64,000 nt of DNA, taken from assembly GCA_001281695.1 (NCBI GenBank), contig LJIE01000003.1, positions 1-64,000 on the forward strand. Reading direction: 5' to 3'. Below are positions 27,485 to 36,218 of this stretch, in pieces. The number at the start of each line of letters is the position of its first letter. The first letter of the stretch is position 1. Made by a program: the position numbers and the translations under genes. Below the pieces are notes generated by a model. The model was not told the origin of the DNA. It ran no database searches and was given only the letters and a program-made list of their open reading frames with translations. This DNA is from a bacterium 336/3. GTDB taxonomy: Bacteria; Bacteroidota; Bacteroidia; Cytophagales; Thermonemataceae.

Positions 27485-30400
27485 TGTAATAACTCTTTTA
27501 GTAGGTTCAAAACAGCAGCAATGTTAGATGTATTGTCTTTACCCAATTTGGTTTTTAATTCGCTTTTCAACAACTCAATTTCTTTAGTCTTATTTTTAGG
27601 TATTCTTACAATTTTGGGATCTATTTTACTGAAAAATGTATCTATTTTTACTCCAATTACTTCTTCTTTGGTTTCGTCAATATCAGATTTAGAGATTTTT
27701 GTTAAACTATCTAAGTCTAAAACCATAGCTTTAAATTTCTCATAAAGTAAAATCTCATCTTCATCTGAAAAGTCTTCTAATGCTTTCCCTGTAATTGATT
27801 GAGCTATAGAACTTAGCCAAGATTTTCTATCATCAAGTGGTGAATCTAATCGTTGAACAAAAGTCTTCTGATTACTTAAAAGCATATGTTTTTTTAGTTT
27901 TGAAAAACGCTGTTGAAGATATGCTTTGTATTCTTCAAATTCAGTAGGTTGACCAACAAATTCACTACAAATGAACTCTTCAAAACGTTTAACTAATGCA
28001 TCATAAGCTGTTCTTAACTCCCTTACAGTATCCTGCAAACTCACTGTATAATTTTGCAACTTTGATATATCCTGTTGTAAAGTATGAAGCGAAGTTGCTA
28101 ATGCATCAGGAAAAGCCTCAAAAAACGTTTCTTCTGGATTTTTACTTGTTGCAATTGCTTTACGAATTTTTAAAGCTGAGGGTGATAGCCTCTTTGTGTT
28201 CTTAGTATAAGAAGGTAATTGTTTATAAAAAATAATAAATGGTTTAATTGTTTCAATGAAAGATTTGTTATCAAATTTTAGTTCCGTTGATTGGTTCAAG
28301 AAAGTTCGGTAACTATTAAAAATATCAAGTTTGACACCTTCAATATCAAAAGTTTTTATCGAATACTTTTCAGGGTATTTTGCTATCAGTTCTAAATTTT
28401 CTTCTGATAATTGAGGGATGTAACCATCTTCATTAAATATGGCAAATTCATCCCGTTTTAAAAATAGGAAAGTTGGGACCCAAAAGTCAATTAATCCTTG
28501 TTTAAGTTTGAAGGGTCGCTTACCTAATAATTCACTCAATTCTGAAACCTTTAGTTGCTCAAACTTGGCACTTTCCAAGAAATCTTCTGATGCTCTCCAT
28601 AGTTTGAAAAAGCTTGAATTTCTATCAATTGATATTACATCTATTGAGTTCTCTCTAATAGGAGAAATACTATTTTCTTTTAAGAGTGACAAATAGATAG
28701 TCTTTTCAGGTGGAAATTTAGCGTCCTCAAAACCTAAATTCTCTTTATCCCAGTCATTGGCTAGTGCTTTAAAGTAATTACGTTTAGCAGTGTGAATAGA
28801 AGAAGATATTTTATGCTTGTTTACCAATTCGTTTTTGAAAATAGGTGTAGCATCATATACCATGCTACAAACTTGAGAAAGTAATTTATTGAAGTCTTTT
28901 TTATGAGCTATTTTCTTTTCCTCTCCATTAAAAAACCACTTTACATCTTCACTTCCTGAGTAAATACTATCAGTTATATAATGATTGAGTAATCGTATTT
29001 GAGATTCGACAATGTTTTCTAGTTCTCTCTTAGCTACTTTGTCCTCTTTATTTTCTTCTAAAACCTTTTGAATTTTTTCAATTTCAAATAATAAGTTTTT
29101 TATCTCATCTGAATTCTTAAAGAAGCAGTAAATCACTGCTTCCTCTTGTAATTTTGATTTATTTTGGATGTCACTTTCTTTTAACTTAGAATTGAATACG
29201 AGTATTACAAGTCCATCTATCTCCCCTTGAGGGATTTTTTTTGTCTCTGGATAATCTGAAATGACAAAGTTGAAATATCTAGGTGTTCCTGTTATGAATG
29301 AATACTGTTTAGCAGAAACAGGAGGAAACTGTATATGTTTGTTTAGGAGTGTAGTAATATCAACAACCTCAGATATTTTGTTTCCTGCTTCAATTAAAGC
29401 TGTCTGAATATCTAAATCTGTTCCTTCAAATAGTATGAAACGCTTGGAATGATTTCGATATCGAATAATTTTTTTTGATTCAAGATTCTTGATAACATCT
29501 TTTGCATTAAGAATACCACAAGTTATTTTTAAGTATTCAACTAAGAAATTCAAGTCTAATATTGAGCCACTTGCTGAAAAGATATTCAAAAGCCCAATTG
29601 TTGTGACAGTTTTGATATAATCATTAATATTATAATCAAATGCTCTTTCTACTTCTTCAATAGATGAACGAATTGAGCCCCAAGCTGAAAAGTCAGGGTT
29701 ATACTTTGAATTTAAGAAGGAATAAAAATTAAAATTCAAGTAATCATAAACATTTGATAGATTATAAAATGGATTTTCTTGTTTATTAAATTTTGTCAAA
29801 CCTGTATGATCTGATGATTCTAAAAAAGAAAAAAGAGAACGTTCATTTTGTCCATATTTTTGTAATGAAAGTGTAAGAATATTTGCAGAAAGAATATCAA
29901 GTGGGTATAGTTTTAAGGCAATTTCTTCAAGAAAGTCCTTATTGAAGTTAAAAGCTTTTGTATCAATTGCAAGTTTTAAGCATTTTCCAATTTCTGATTT
30001 TGATGCTTTATTTTTATAATTTTCTGTAATATATTCTGATGCCAAAAATAACAGTTGCTCAACAGGCTCATTGAATGTAATTTCACGAAAACGTCCTTTT
30101 ACTTTAGTCCATTCATGTTGTTGGATTTTACTCAAACTGTAGGCATACGATTCTAAACTTTGATGAACAGTTGTTATCAGTACAATATTATGTTTGGGAT
30201 TGTTACAAAACTCCGCCAATTGTTGAACAAAGTACAATTCCTTTTCAGGATTATGTTTGCTTGCATATTCTAAAAATTTACCAAACTCATCAATCAATAT
30301 AAACAAAATCTTATTTTCCTTTTCAAGTGAGTGGTATCTATTGAATATTTCGGATAGTATATTTTCTTGTAAATTATTTTGTGTTTGAACTTCAAAAATA

Positions 30401-30702
30401 TCTGCAAATTGATCTATAATTGAAGAGTAGGAACCAACAATTTTTACAAAATCATATTCAAGTTCTGCCAAGAAGTTTGGTTCAAAATACCGTTTTATTC
30501 CTTTTACACTTTGTTCAAAAGCTAAAAGAAACGAGGATTTACCTGTTCCATAAGTCCCAACAATATTAAATGAACGAATACCCTTCTTGAAATCATTGAC
30601 TATTTGGCTAACAACTTGCTTAGCATTGGGTGTTGGAATATAATTGAAATTCTTATCCGTATCTCTAATAATATTAATTGATGTTGTGAAATTATTTTCC
30701 AT
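27481..30702 (-). CDS. Large P-loop ATPase partner of the DUF4007 protein
   Basis: In this 1073-residue protein the N-terminal AAA/STAND-like ATPase domain has Walker A GTYGTGKSS (49-57), Walker B ILFILIDEFGKF (132-143) and a downstream sensor-like IVLITTVHQS. The middle and C-terminal parts are unassigned, with helical segments and a coiled coil near residues 880-960. The gene overlaps the DUF4007 gene by 11 bp and the DndC-like gene by 4 bp. It is broadly reminiscent of BrxC/PglY-type ATPases, though I do not claim membership. The likely role is a DNA- or complex-remodelling motor of the modification module. Confidence 0.85.
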   Translation of the reverse strand: MENNFTTSINIIRDTDKNFNYIPTPNAKQVVSQIVNDFKKGIRSFNIVGTYGTGKSSFLLAFEQSVKGIKRYFEPNFLAELEYDFVKIVGSYSSIIDQFADIFEVQTQNNLQENILSEIFNRYHSLEKENKILFILIDEFGKFLEYASKHNPEKELYFVQQLAEFCNNPKHNIVLITTVHQSLESYAYSLSKIQQHEWTKVKGRFREITFNEPVEQLLFLASEYITENYKNKASKSEIGKCLKLAIDTKAFNFNKDFLEEIALKLYPLDILSANILTLSLQKYGQNERSLFSFLESSDHTGLTKFNKQENPFYNLSNVYDYLNFNFYSFLNSKYNPDFSAWGSIRSSIEEVERAFDYNINDYIKTVTTIGLLNIFSASGSILDLNFLVEYLKITCGILNAKDVIKNLESKKIIRYRNHSKRFILFEGTDLDIQTALIEAGNKISEVVDITTLLNKHIQFPPVSAKQYSFITGTPRYFNFVISDYPETKKIPQGEIDGLVILVFNSKLKESDIQNKSKLQEEAVIYCFFKNSDEIKNLLFEIEKIQKVLEENKEDKVAKRELENIVESQIRLLNHYITDSIYSGSEDVKWFFNGEEKKIAHKKDFNKLLSQVCSMVYDATPIFKNELVNKHKISSSIHTAKRNYFKALANDWDKENLGFEDAKFPPEKTIYLSLLKENSISPIRENSIDVISIDRNSSFFKLWRASEDFLESAKFEQLKVSELSELLGKRPFKLKQGLIDFWVPTFLFLKRDEFAIFNEDGYIPQLSEENLELIAKYPEKYSIKTFDIEGVKLDIFNSYRTFLNQSTELKFDNKSFIETIKPFIIFYKQLPSYTKNTKRLSPSALKIRKAIATSKNPEETFFEAFPDALATSLHTLQQDISKLQNYTVSLQDTVRELRTAYDALVKRFEEFICSEFVGQPTEFEEYKAYLQQRFSKLKKHMLLSNQKTFVQRLDSPLDDRKSWLSSIAQSITGKALEDFSDEDEILLYEKFKAMVLDLDSLTKISKSDIDETKEEVIGVKIDTFFSKIDPKIVRIPKNKTKEIELLKSELKTKLGKDNTSNIAAVLNLLKELLQ

Positions 30703-31558
30703 AATATTTGTCTAAAATTGTGTAAGCTTCTGGTTTGTTTTTGAATTGCAATTCCTTAATTCCCGCTTGATCAGTGAAAGTAATTTCTTTGAATTTCTTA
30801 ACTAAATCAGAGATTTTATTCATCAAACCAGAGCGATTCAAGGAAAATATTGAGCCTGGACTATTCAAATCAAACTCTAAAGAATTTAAACTAATAGAGT
30901 TTCCATAATTAGGATTATCAAGTATTGTAAATAAAACAATATATTCATTGAGAATATCTCTTTCCGTATTTTCTATGTAATATGAATCTATTTTTCCTTT
31001 TTGATTATAAGTTGCTTTCAAAAGTTCGAGTTCAGATAAAATTCCAGAGAAACTATCTTCAATATCTGTGATGCTTGATTCATTTTTGTAAAGATTTATA
31101 AAAACATCAAAATCTTTAGCAATAGTATTTTCATTGAAGATTAACTCTGGATTACTTTCTCCCAACCTTTTCACATAGTTTACAAAACTTTCTCTATTAA
31201 AAAACATTTTCTCCTTTCTAAATTCATTAAAAATTATGGAGTAAATTGATGCAAAGCCAGTTTTTACTATTTGATAGTGTAAAAGCCAAAGGCTTGCTTC
31301 ATCTTCCAAAAATGGGTCGTAGCCATTTTCATTATCAAATAATCTTTTACCAAACTCAGTTGGAATATCTTTTTTATCAATGATATTAAAAGCTTTTAAC
31401 CAAAATCTAATTGATGAAACCATATTTTTTCCAACGCCAAGTTGTATTACTGCTGACTCATCATTGAAATTTCTTCCTTCAATCACAAAATCGTATCCTT
31501 TTTTTAACCAAAGTTGTCTACATTGAAAAGAATCATGTCCAGAAAAAATATATTTCAT
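30692..31558 (-). CDS. DUF4007 family protein, first gene of the sulfur-modification operon
   Basis: The 288-residue protein has the family opening FSGHDSFQCRQLWLKKGYDF and the core LGVGKNMVSSIRFWLKAFNII (about residues 40-60). DUF4007 proteins have no known biochemical activity; I recall them mainly next to large ATPases and PAPS-reductase-family genes in defence islands, which is exactly the setting here. It begins the operon, with a 414-bp gap to parB. A -7-like GATATTTG lies at 31637-31630 on the minus strand, but no -33 element is convincing, so the promoter is unresolved. Confidence 0.9.
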   Translation of the reverse strand: MKYIFSGHDSFQCRQLWLKKGYDFVIEGRNFNDESAVIQLGVGKNMVSSIRFWLKAFNIIDKKDIPTEFGKRLFDNENGYDPFLEDEASLWLLHYQIVKTGFASIYSIIFNEFRKEKMFFNRESFVNYVKRLGESNPELIFNENTIAKDFDVFINLYKNESSITDIEDSFSGILSELELLKATYNQKGKIDSYYIENTERDILNEYIVLFTILDNPNYGNSISLNSLEFDLNSPGSIFSLNRSGLMNKISDLVKKFKEITFTDQAGIKELQFKNKPEAYTILDKYYGK

Positions 31559-31691
31559 ATTATTATTAAACTTAATTTATTCATATACAATGTCTTTAAA
31601 TTTTACCATCATAGAATGATATTTTTATACAAATATCATCATTTTTTTTTATTTTTGAAATTGCAATAAAGTAAATAAAAAACTCTTATGC

Positions 31692-31708
31692 ATCAGGGAA
31701 TCCCTGAT
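31692..31708. promoter_or_regulatory. 17-bp perfect palindrome, possible parS or operator
   Basis: ATCAGGGAATCCCTGAT is an exact palindrome around a central A. It is GC-rich against its AT-rich surroundings and lies 134 bp upstream of the DUF4007 start and 265 bp beyond the parB stop. Size and position suit a ParB centromere site or a repressor operator of the defence operon. A weaker inverted repeat, TTACAACAT/ATGTTGTAA, lies at 31849-31894. The rest of 31559-31946 shows nothing else. Confidence 0.45.
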
Positions 31709-31946
31709 TTTGCAATGGTGTAATAAAATAATTTTTGAGAGACTTTTTGAGAGAGAAAATGCCTATTTTAAGCTATTTAAATATTTAAAAGCTTTTTTAA
31801 TGATGTAAGATTTAAGTGTTTTTTTAATAAAATCAGTAAATTAAATGTTACAACATCTATTAGCTGGTGTTATATTTTATTGTATATGTTGTAAGATTAT
31901 TAGATTGATAGGAGCCTTTTTTAAGATTATAATTTATTTCTTGTAA

Positions 31947-31974
31947 TAAAAAAGCTGACCATTGATCAGCTTTT
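31947..31974 (-). terminator. Intrinsic terminator of parAB
   Basis: The minus-strand stem AAAAGCTGA/TCAGCTTTT (9 bp, 7-base loop) runs into TTTTTTATTAC. The upstream arm overlaps the parB stop codon, so the parAB transcript ends immediately after parB. Confidence 0.85.
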
Positions 31975-32767
31975 AAATAGTTTTTTCAATTTCGAGCAAT
32001 TTTTCATAAGTATAATTTTTCAGTTTCTGCATAATATTTTCTAAAAGCTTCTCTTTTGTATCTTTCTTTTTCCCTTTGTTCTCTTTTGATACTTTTGGTA
32101 AATCTTGTTCTTCCTGAATTTTTTCAGCAAGCTTTTTTACAGACTTTTTATCTAAATTGACTGCTTCCTGAACAACACTTTGAGGTACTTTTATACTTTT
32201 ATTTAAAATTTTATCTTTGAGTTCTTTATTCCCTTCTGTGAGTTTATCAAGCCCTAGAGCAAATTTTTCATCTCTTATAATTGTATTACGAGAAACTTTA
32301 TGCTCTTCTGCTAATTTATCAACAGTTTTCAAGTTGCCATTTTGGGAACCTGATTTTTCTGTCTTCCTATCTCCTCCAAGCCCTTTTTTCTCTCGGTTGT
32401 ATTGCAAACCTCTCAAATAAGATTTTTGTAATTCTGTTAGGTTTCGTCTTCCTAGTTGATTAGAAATCATCCAATCCTTGACTACTTCGAAATTTTTAAA
32501 TTCCTTTAACCGAGTTTTATAGGGTAATCCATGTTTTTTACAAATAGAATAACGATTGTGCCCATCTACTAAAACCAATTCATTTCCATTTTCCCAAAGT
32601 AGAATAGGCTCTCTACACCCTTCTTCTATTATAGATTTTTCAAGCCCTTCAAGCTCTTCTTGTGTAAGAGGGGGGATTAGAGCTTGCAAATCAGGATAGA
32701 TAGTTATTTCTTCTATTTGTCCTGTATTATCTTGAATAATTTTTGAAAGAATATCTTTTTTAGCCAT
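31973..32767 (-). CDS. parB: ParB-family partition protein
   Basis: The 264-residue protein has an N-terminal ParB/Srx-type domain (QALIPPLTQEELEGLEKSI, then VDGHNRYSICKKHG, the nucleotide-binding loop). A central HTH follows (LKTVDKLAEEHKVSRNTIIRDEKFALGLDKL) and a lysine-rich C-terminal segment. It binds a centromere site on the replicon and loads partition complexes that ParA moves. Its start overlaps the parA stop by 8 bp, the standard parAB arrangement. A terminator overlaps its end. Compared with chromosomal ParB the HTH region resembles plasmid or transposon ParB/Spo0J-like regulators. Confidence 0.9.
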   Translation of the reverse strand: MAKKDILSKIIQDNTGQIEEITIYPDLQALIPPLTQEELEGLEKSIIEEGCREPILLWENGNELVLVDGHNRYSICKKHGLPYKTRLKEFKNFEVVKDWMISNQLGRRNLTELQKSYLRGLQYNREKKGLGGDRKTEKSGSQNGNLKTVDKLAEEHKVSRNTIIRDEKFALGLDKLTEGNKELKDKILNKSIKVPQSVVQEAVNLDKKSVKKLAEKIQEEQDLPKVSKENKGKKKDTKEKLLENIMQKLKNYTYEKLLEIEKTI

Positions 32768-33515
32768 TTTTTAAATTTTCTAGAATTTCTAAAGTAAGTG
32801 CATTGTAATCTTCTGCTCCCATAGATTCTGAGTCATAAGTAAATATGTCTTGATTATGTATAGAAGCTTCTGATATTTTTACATTTCTACGAATGAGAGT
32901 ATTAAGAACTTTATTTTTATACTTTTTACGCATTCCATCTATAACACTTTTATTTACAACTGTTCCATTAAATTGTGTAAATAAGATTCCTAAAAAATTA
33001 ACTTTAGGATTTAATTCCTCAACAATATCTTTATGGAGTTTCATAATTGTATTAAATCCTTTAACACTTAGGTATTCAGCTTGTGCAACAATTAGCATCT
33101 CTGTTGCAAATGTTAAAGCATTTACTGTTAACATTCCTAAGCTTGGAGGACAATCTATTAATACGAAATCGTATTTTATTGCAGTATCAGCTAACTTCTT
33201 TTTTAGTTTAGTATGACCTGCAAGAGTTTTTATTTGTAAATCTATTTCAGCCGCAGCCAAGTCAATATTAGCAGGTATTAAATCTAAATTTTTTGAAATT
33301 TTTATAATATTTGGTTTCTTATCTTCTATTAGGGTTTCATAAATGGTATTTTCTTCCACTTCTTTACCCAAACTTTGACTTAAGTTTCCTTGAGGATCTA
33401 AATCAATAAGTAAAACTTTTTTACTATTTACAGACAAAGCCTTTCCTAAATTAAGAGTTGTAGTTGTTTTACCAACCCCTCCCTTATGATTTACTACTGC
33501 AATAATTTTTGTCAT
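32760..33515 (-). CDS. parA: ParA-family partition ATPase
   Basis: The 251-residue deviant Walker ATPase has KGGVGKTTTT at residues 11-20, the Walker A' region LLIDLDPQGNLSQ, and Walker B DFVLIDCPPSLG. It has no N-terminal HTH extension, so it is a ParA of type Ib or chromosomal-like size that does not itself act as a long repressor. It drives segregation of the replicon with the overlapping parB gene. It is divergent from rep, with the iteron field between them. Start ATG at 33515 begins MTKIIAVVNHKGG, standard for the family. Confidence 0.95.
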   Translation of the reverse strand: MTKIIAVVNHKGGVGKTTTTLNLGKALSVNSKKVLLIDLDPQGNLSQSLGKEVEENTIYETLIEDKKPNIIKISKNLDLIPANIDLAAAEIDLQIKTLAGHTKLKKKLADTAIKYDFVLIDCPPSLGMLTVNALTFATEMLIVAQAEYLSVKGFNTIMKLHKDIVEELNPKVNFLGILFTQFNGTVVNKSVIDGMRKKYKNKVLNTLIRRNVKISEASIHNQDIFTYDSESMGAEDYNALTLEILENLKNG

Positions 33516-33743
33516 GAGCTTTTTTTTCGAAAATTAGAGATTTTATATAAAATAAAAAATTATATAATAGAGTAATATATTTAAACTTTAAAAATCAAAG
33601 TCTACCAACTTTTAAAAATACCTCTTTTTAATCATTTAACAAAAAATATTTTAAAAAAACAACACAAATTTGTATTATTTTTAATATTATTTGACTATTT
33701 GGATACAATGTAACTATCTGTTTTATAGTTTTTTATAAGGATT
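33516..33743. other. AT-rich gap upstream of parA, candidate unwinding region
   Basis: About 230 bp of almost pure A/T lie between the parA start and the first iteron. No gene is present. Such a stretch next to iterons is where plasmid origins usually melt. No DnaA box was confirmed. Confidence 0.4.
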
Positions 33744-35180
33744 AAAAAAGACATTTTATCAGCCAAAAAAGACATTTTATCAGTTGAAAAAAGACATTTT
33801 ATCAGCCAAAAAAGACATTTTATCAGTTTGAAAAAGACATTTTATCAGCCAAAAAAGACATTAATATACTAAATGTCTTTATGTACCTAAAAAAGACATT
33901 TTATCAGTCAAAGAATAACCTTCTATAATATAAAACTATCTGCTTTTTTGGTTGAACACCAATATCTTAATCTCCAAAAAAGACATTTTATCAGCCAAAA
34001 AACAACCTTCTATAATATAAAACTATCTACTTTTTTAGTTGAACATCAACATCTTAATCTCCAAAAAAGACATTTTATCAGCCAAAGAATAATCTTCTAT
34101 AATATAAAACTATCCGCTTTTTTAGTTGAACACCAACATCTCAATCTCCAAAAAAGACATTTTATCAGTCAAGAAATAACTATCCTCGATAAGAAACAGC
34201 CTGCTTTTTAGTTGAACACTAACATCTTAGCCTCTAAAAAAGACATTTTATCAGTCAAAAAATAACTATCCGCAATAAGAAATGGGTTGTTTTTAACTTG
34301 AATATCAATATCTTAGTTTCTAAAAAAGACATTTTATCAGTCAAAGAATAACCTTCTATAATATAAAACTATCTGCTTTTTTAGTTGAATACCAATATCT
34401 TAGTTTCTAAAAAAGACATTTTATCAGTCAAAAAATAACCACCCATGATATAAAGCTATCTGCTTTTTTAGTTGAACACCAACATCTTAATCTCCAAAAA
34501 AGACATTTTATCAGTCAAAGAATAACCATCTATAATATAAAGCTATCTGCTTTTTTAGTTGAACACCAACATCTTAATCTCCAAAAAAGACATTTTATCA
34601 GTCAAAGAATAACCATCTATAATATAAAGCTATCTGCTTTTTTAGTTGAACACCAACATCTTAATCTCCAAAAAAGACATTTTATCAGTCAAAGAATAAC
34701 CATCTATAATATAAAGCTATCTGCTTTTTTAGTTGAACACCAACATCTTAATCTCCAAAAAAGACATTTTATCAGTCAAAGATTAAAAAAGACATTTTAT
34801 CAGTCAAAGAATAACCTTCTATAATATAAAACTATCTGCTTTTTTAGTTGAATACCAATATCTTAGTTTCTAAAAAAGACATTTTATCAGTCAAAAAATA
34901 ACCACCCATGATATAAAGCTATCTGCTTTTTTAGTTGAACACCAACATCTTAATCTCCAAAAAAGACATTTTATCAGTCAAAGAATAACCATCTATAATA
35001 TAAAGCTATCTGCTTTTTTAGTTGAACACCAACATCTTAATCTCCAAAAAAGACATTTTATCAGTCAAAGAATAACCATCTATAATATAAAGCTATCTGC
35101 TTTTTTAGTTGAATACCAATATCTTAATCTCCAAAAAAGACATTTTATCAGTCAAAAAAATACCCCTTAAAAAAGACATT
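33744..35180 (+). repeat. Iteron array upstream of rep, with an 87-bp satellite
   Basis: The 19-bp motif AAAAAAGACATTTTATCAG occurs 21 times intact plus two degenerate copies, all in one orientation. The first five are spaced 21-22 bp. From about 33895 the spacing becomes 86-87 bp, because each iteron sits in a long unit that also contains TAATATAAA(A/G)CTATC, TGCTTTTTTAGTTGAA and CCAACATCTTAAT. One extra iteron 28 bp after the copy at 34763 marks a tandem duplication of about 463 bp. The array ends just before the rep promoter. It is the probable Rep binding field and origin. Short reading frames inside it are translations of the repeat. Confidence 0.93.
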
Positions 35181-35188
35181 TGTAATTT

Positions 35189-35219
35189 TTTGTATTTTTT
35201 AAAATATGTTTTATATTTG
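35189..35219 (+). promoter_or_regulatory. rep promoter
   Basis: TTTG (35189-35192), 19 bp, then TATATTTG (35212-35219): an exact match to the Bacteroidota -33/-7 consensus. A degenerate last iteron (35170-35185) abuts it, so Rep bound there could repress its own gene. Confidence 0.75.
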
Positions 35220-35244
35220 CTATGAAACATAAAATCTATAGACT

Positions 35245-36165
35245 ATGATGCTCTCTAGAATAAATGATAAACAAGAAATAAGACAATCAAATGTTTTGAC
35301 AGAAGCACGTTTTGAAATGAGTGCAACTGAACTAGATATATTATTTTACTTATTGAGTATTCTTAAGAAGGATTCTGAAACCAAAAAGTATCAAATACCC
35401 ATATTAGAACTCCAAAATATAACTCAAAAAGAATATCAATATACACAATTGAGAGAAGCAACAGAAAAGATGGGAAGTCGTATGTATGAATATAATTTAG
35501 ACAATGGAGATTACTTACAAATTTGGCTTTTTTCAAGTTGTTTATATAAAAAAGGTTTAGGGATTATAGAAATTGAATTATCAGAAAAAATCAAGCCATT
35601 TCTATTTGATTTAAGGGAAAGATTCACCTCTTTTCGTTTATATGCAGCTCTCAATATGTCTTCTAAATACGCAAAAAGAATATATACGATGTTATCTCAA
35701 TGGAAGGACAAAGGTGTATGGAAGATAAGTATAGAAGAAATGAAAATTAGACTAAAAATTCTTGATCCAAAGGGAAAAGAACCAGAACTCTATAAACAAA
35801 TAGTAGAATTAAAGCACAGAGTATTAGATCCAGCTATAAGCCAAATTAATAAATATACAGAGTTAAATGTTTCATATAAATTATTAAAAAGAGGAAGGAA
35901 ATTTCAGGATATTGAATTTGACATAGATGTACAAAATGATAAAGCAGTAGTTGATATAGATTTTAATCACAATTCTGAAGAACAAAGATGTTTAAAAAGT
36001 TTAGAAGAAATAGGAGTTGTGCGTAAGGATATAGTAAGTATAATAATAAAAGATGAAAGCTTACGTAAAAAGACTTTTAAATGGGTTTATGAATGGAAAT
36101 TAGGAAAATTTGGCAAAGTAGGCAATCCTGCTGGGTTATACTTAAAAACAATGGGATTAGTATGA
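35245..36165 (+). CDS. Rep_3-family plasmid replication initiator
   Basis: The 306-residue initiator is made of two winged-helix domains. The first has NVLTEARFEMSATELDILFYLLS. The second has LYAALNMSSKYAKRIYTMLSQW, then ISIEEMKIRLKI and LKHRVLDPAISQINKYTELNVSYKLLKRGRKFQDIEFDI, typical of RepB/Rep_3 proteins that bind iterons and open the origin. The size (about 300) is normal. A long C-terminal extension is not present. It is flanked by a direct iteron array upstream and an inverted array downstream. The start ATG at 35245 could be replaced by the next codon, also ATG. Confidence 0.93.
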   Translation: MMLSRINDKQEIRQSNVLTEARFEMSATELDILFYLLSILKKDSETKKYQIPILELQNITQKEYQYTQLREATEKMGSRMYEYNLDNGDYLQIWLFSSCLYKKGLGIIEIELSEKIKPFLFDLRERFTSFRLYAALNMSSKYAKRIYTMLSQWKDKGVWKISIEEMKIRLKILDPKGKEPELYKQIVELKHRVLDPAISQINKYTELNVSYKLLKRGRKFQDIEFDIDVQNDKAVVDIDFNHNSEEQRCLKSLEEIGVVRKDIVSIIIKDESLRKKTFKWVYEWKLGKFGKVGNPAGLYLKTMGLV

Positions 36166-36218
36166 TAAAAAAACTGAATAAATAAAATTTCTTTTATCAT
36201 AAACATTTGACTTCTTCA

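Noticed and set aside
16575-31558. BREX system
   Set aside because: The large ATPase and PAPS-reductase-family gene recall BREX type 4, but no PglZ, BrxL or PglX is present and a cysteine desulfurase plus DndD-like ATPase fit a dnd-like system better.
33948-34211. 87-aa reading frame within the iteron field
   Set aside because: It is a direct translation of three 87-bp satellite units (29 residues repeated), with no start signal and no independent support.
33744-35180. CRISPR array suspected from regularly spaced repeats
   Set aside because: The DNA between the 19-bp motifs is itself repeated (87-bp units), not unique spacers. No cas gene is present, and the position next to rep and parA fits iterons.
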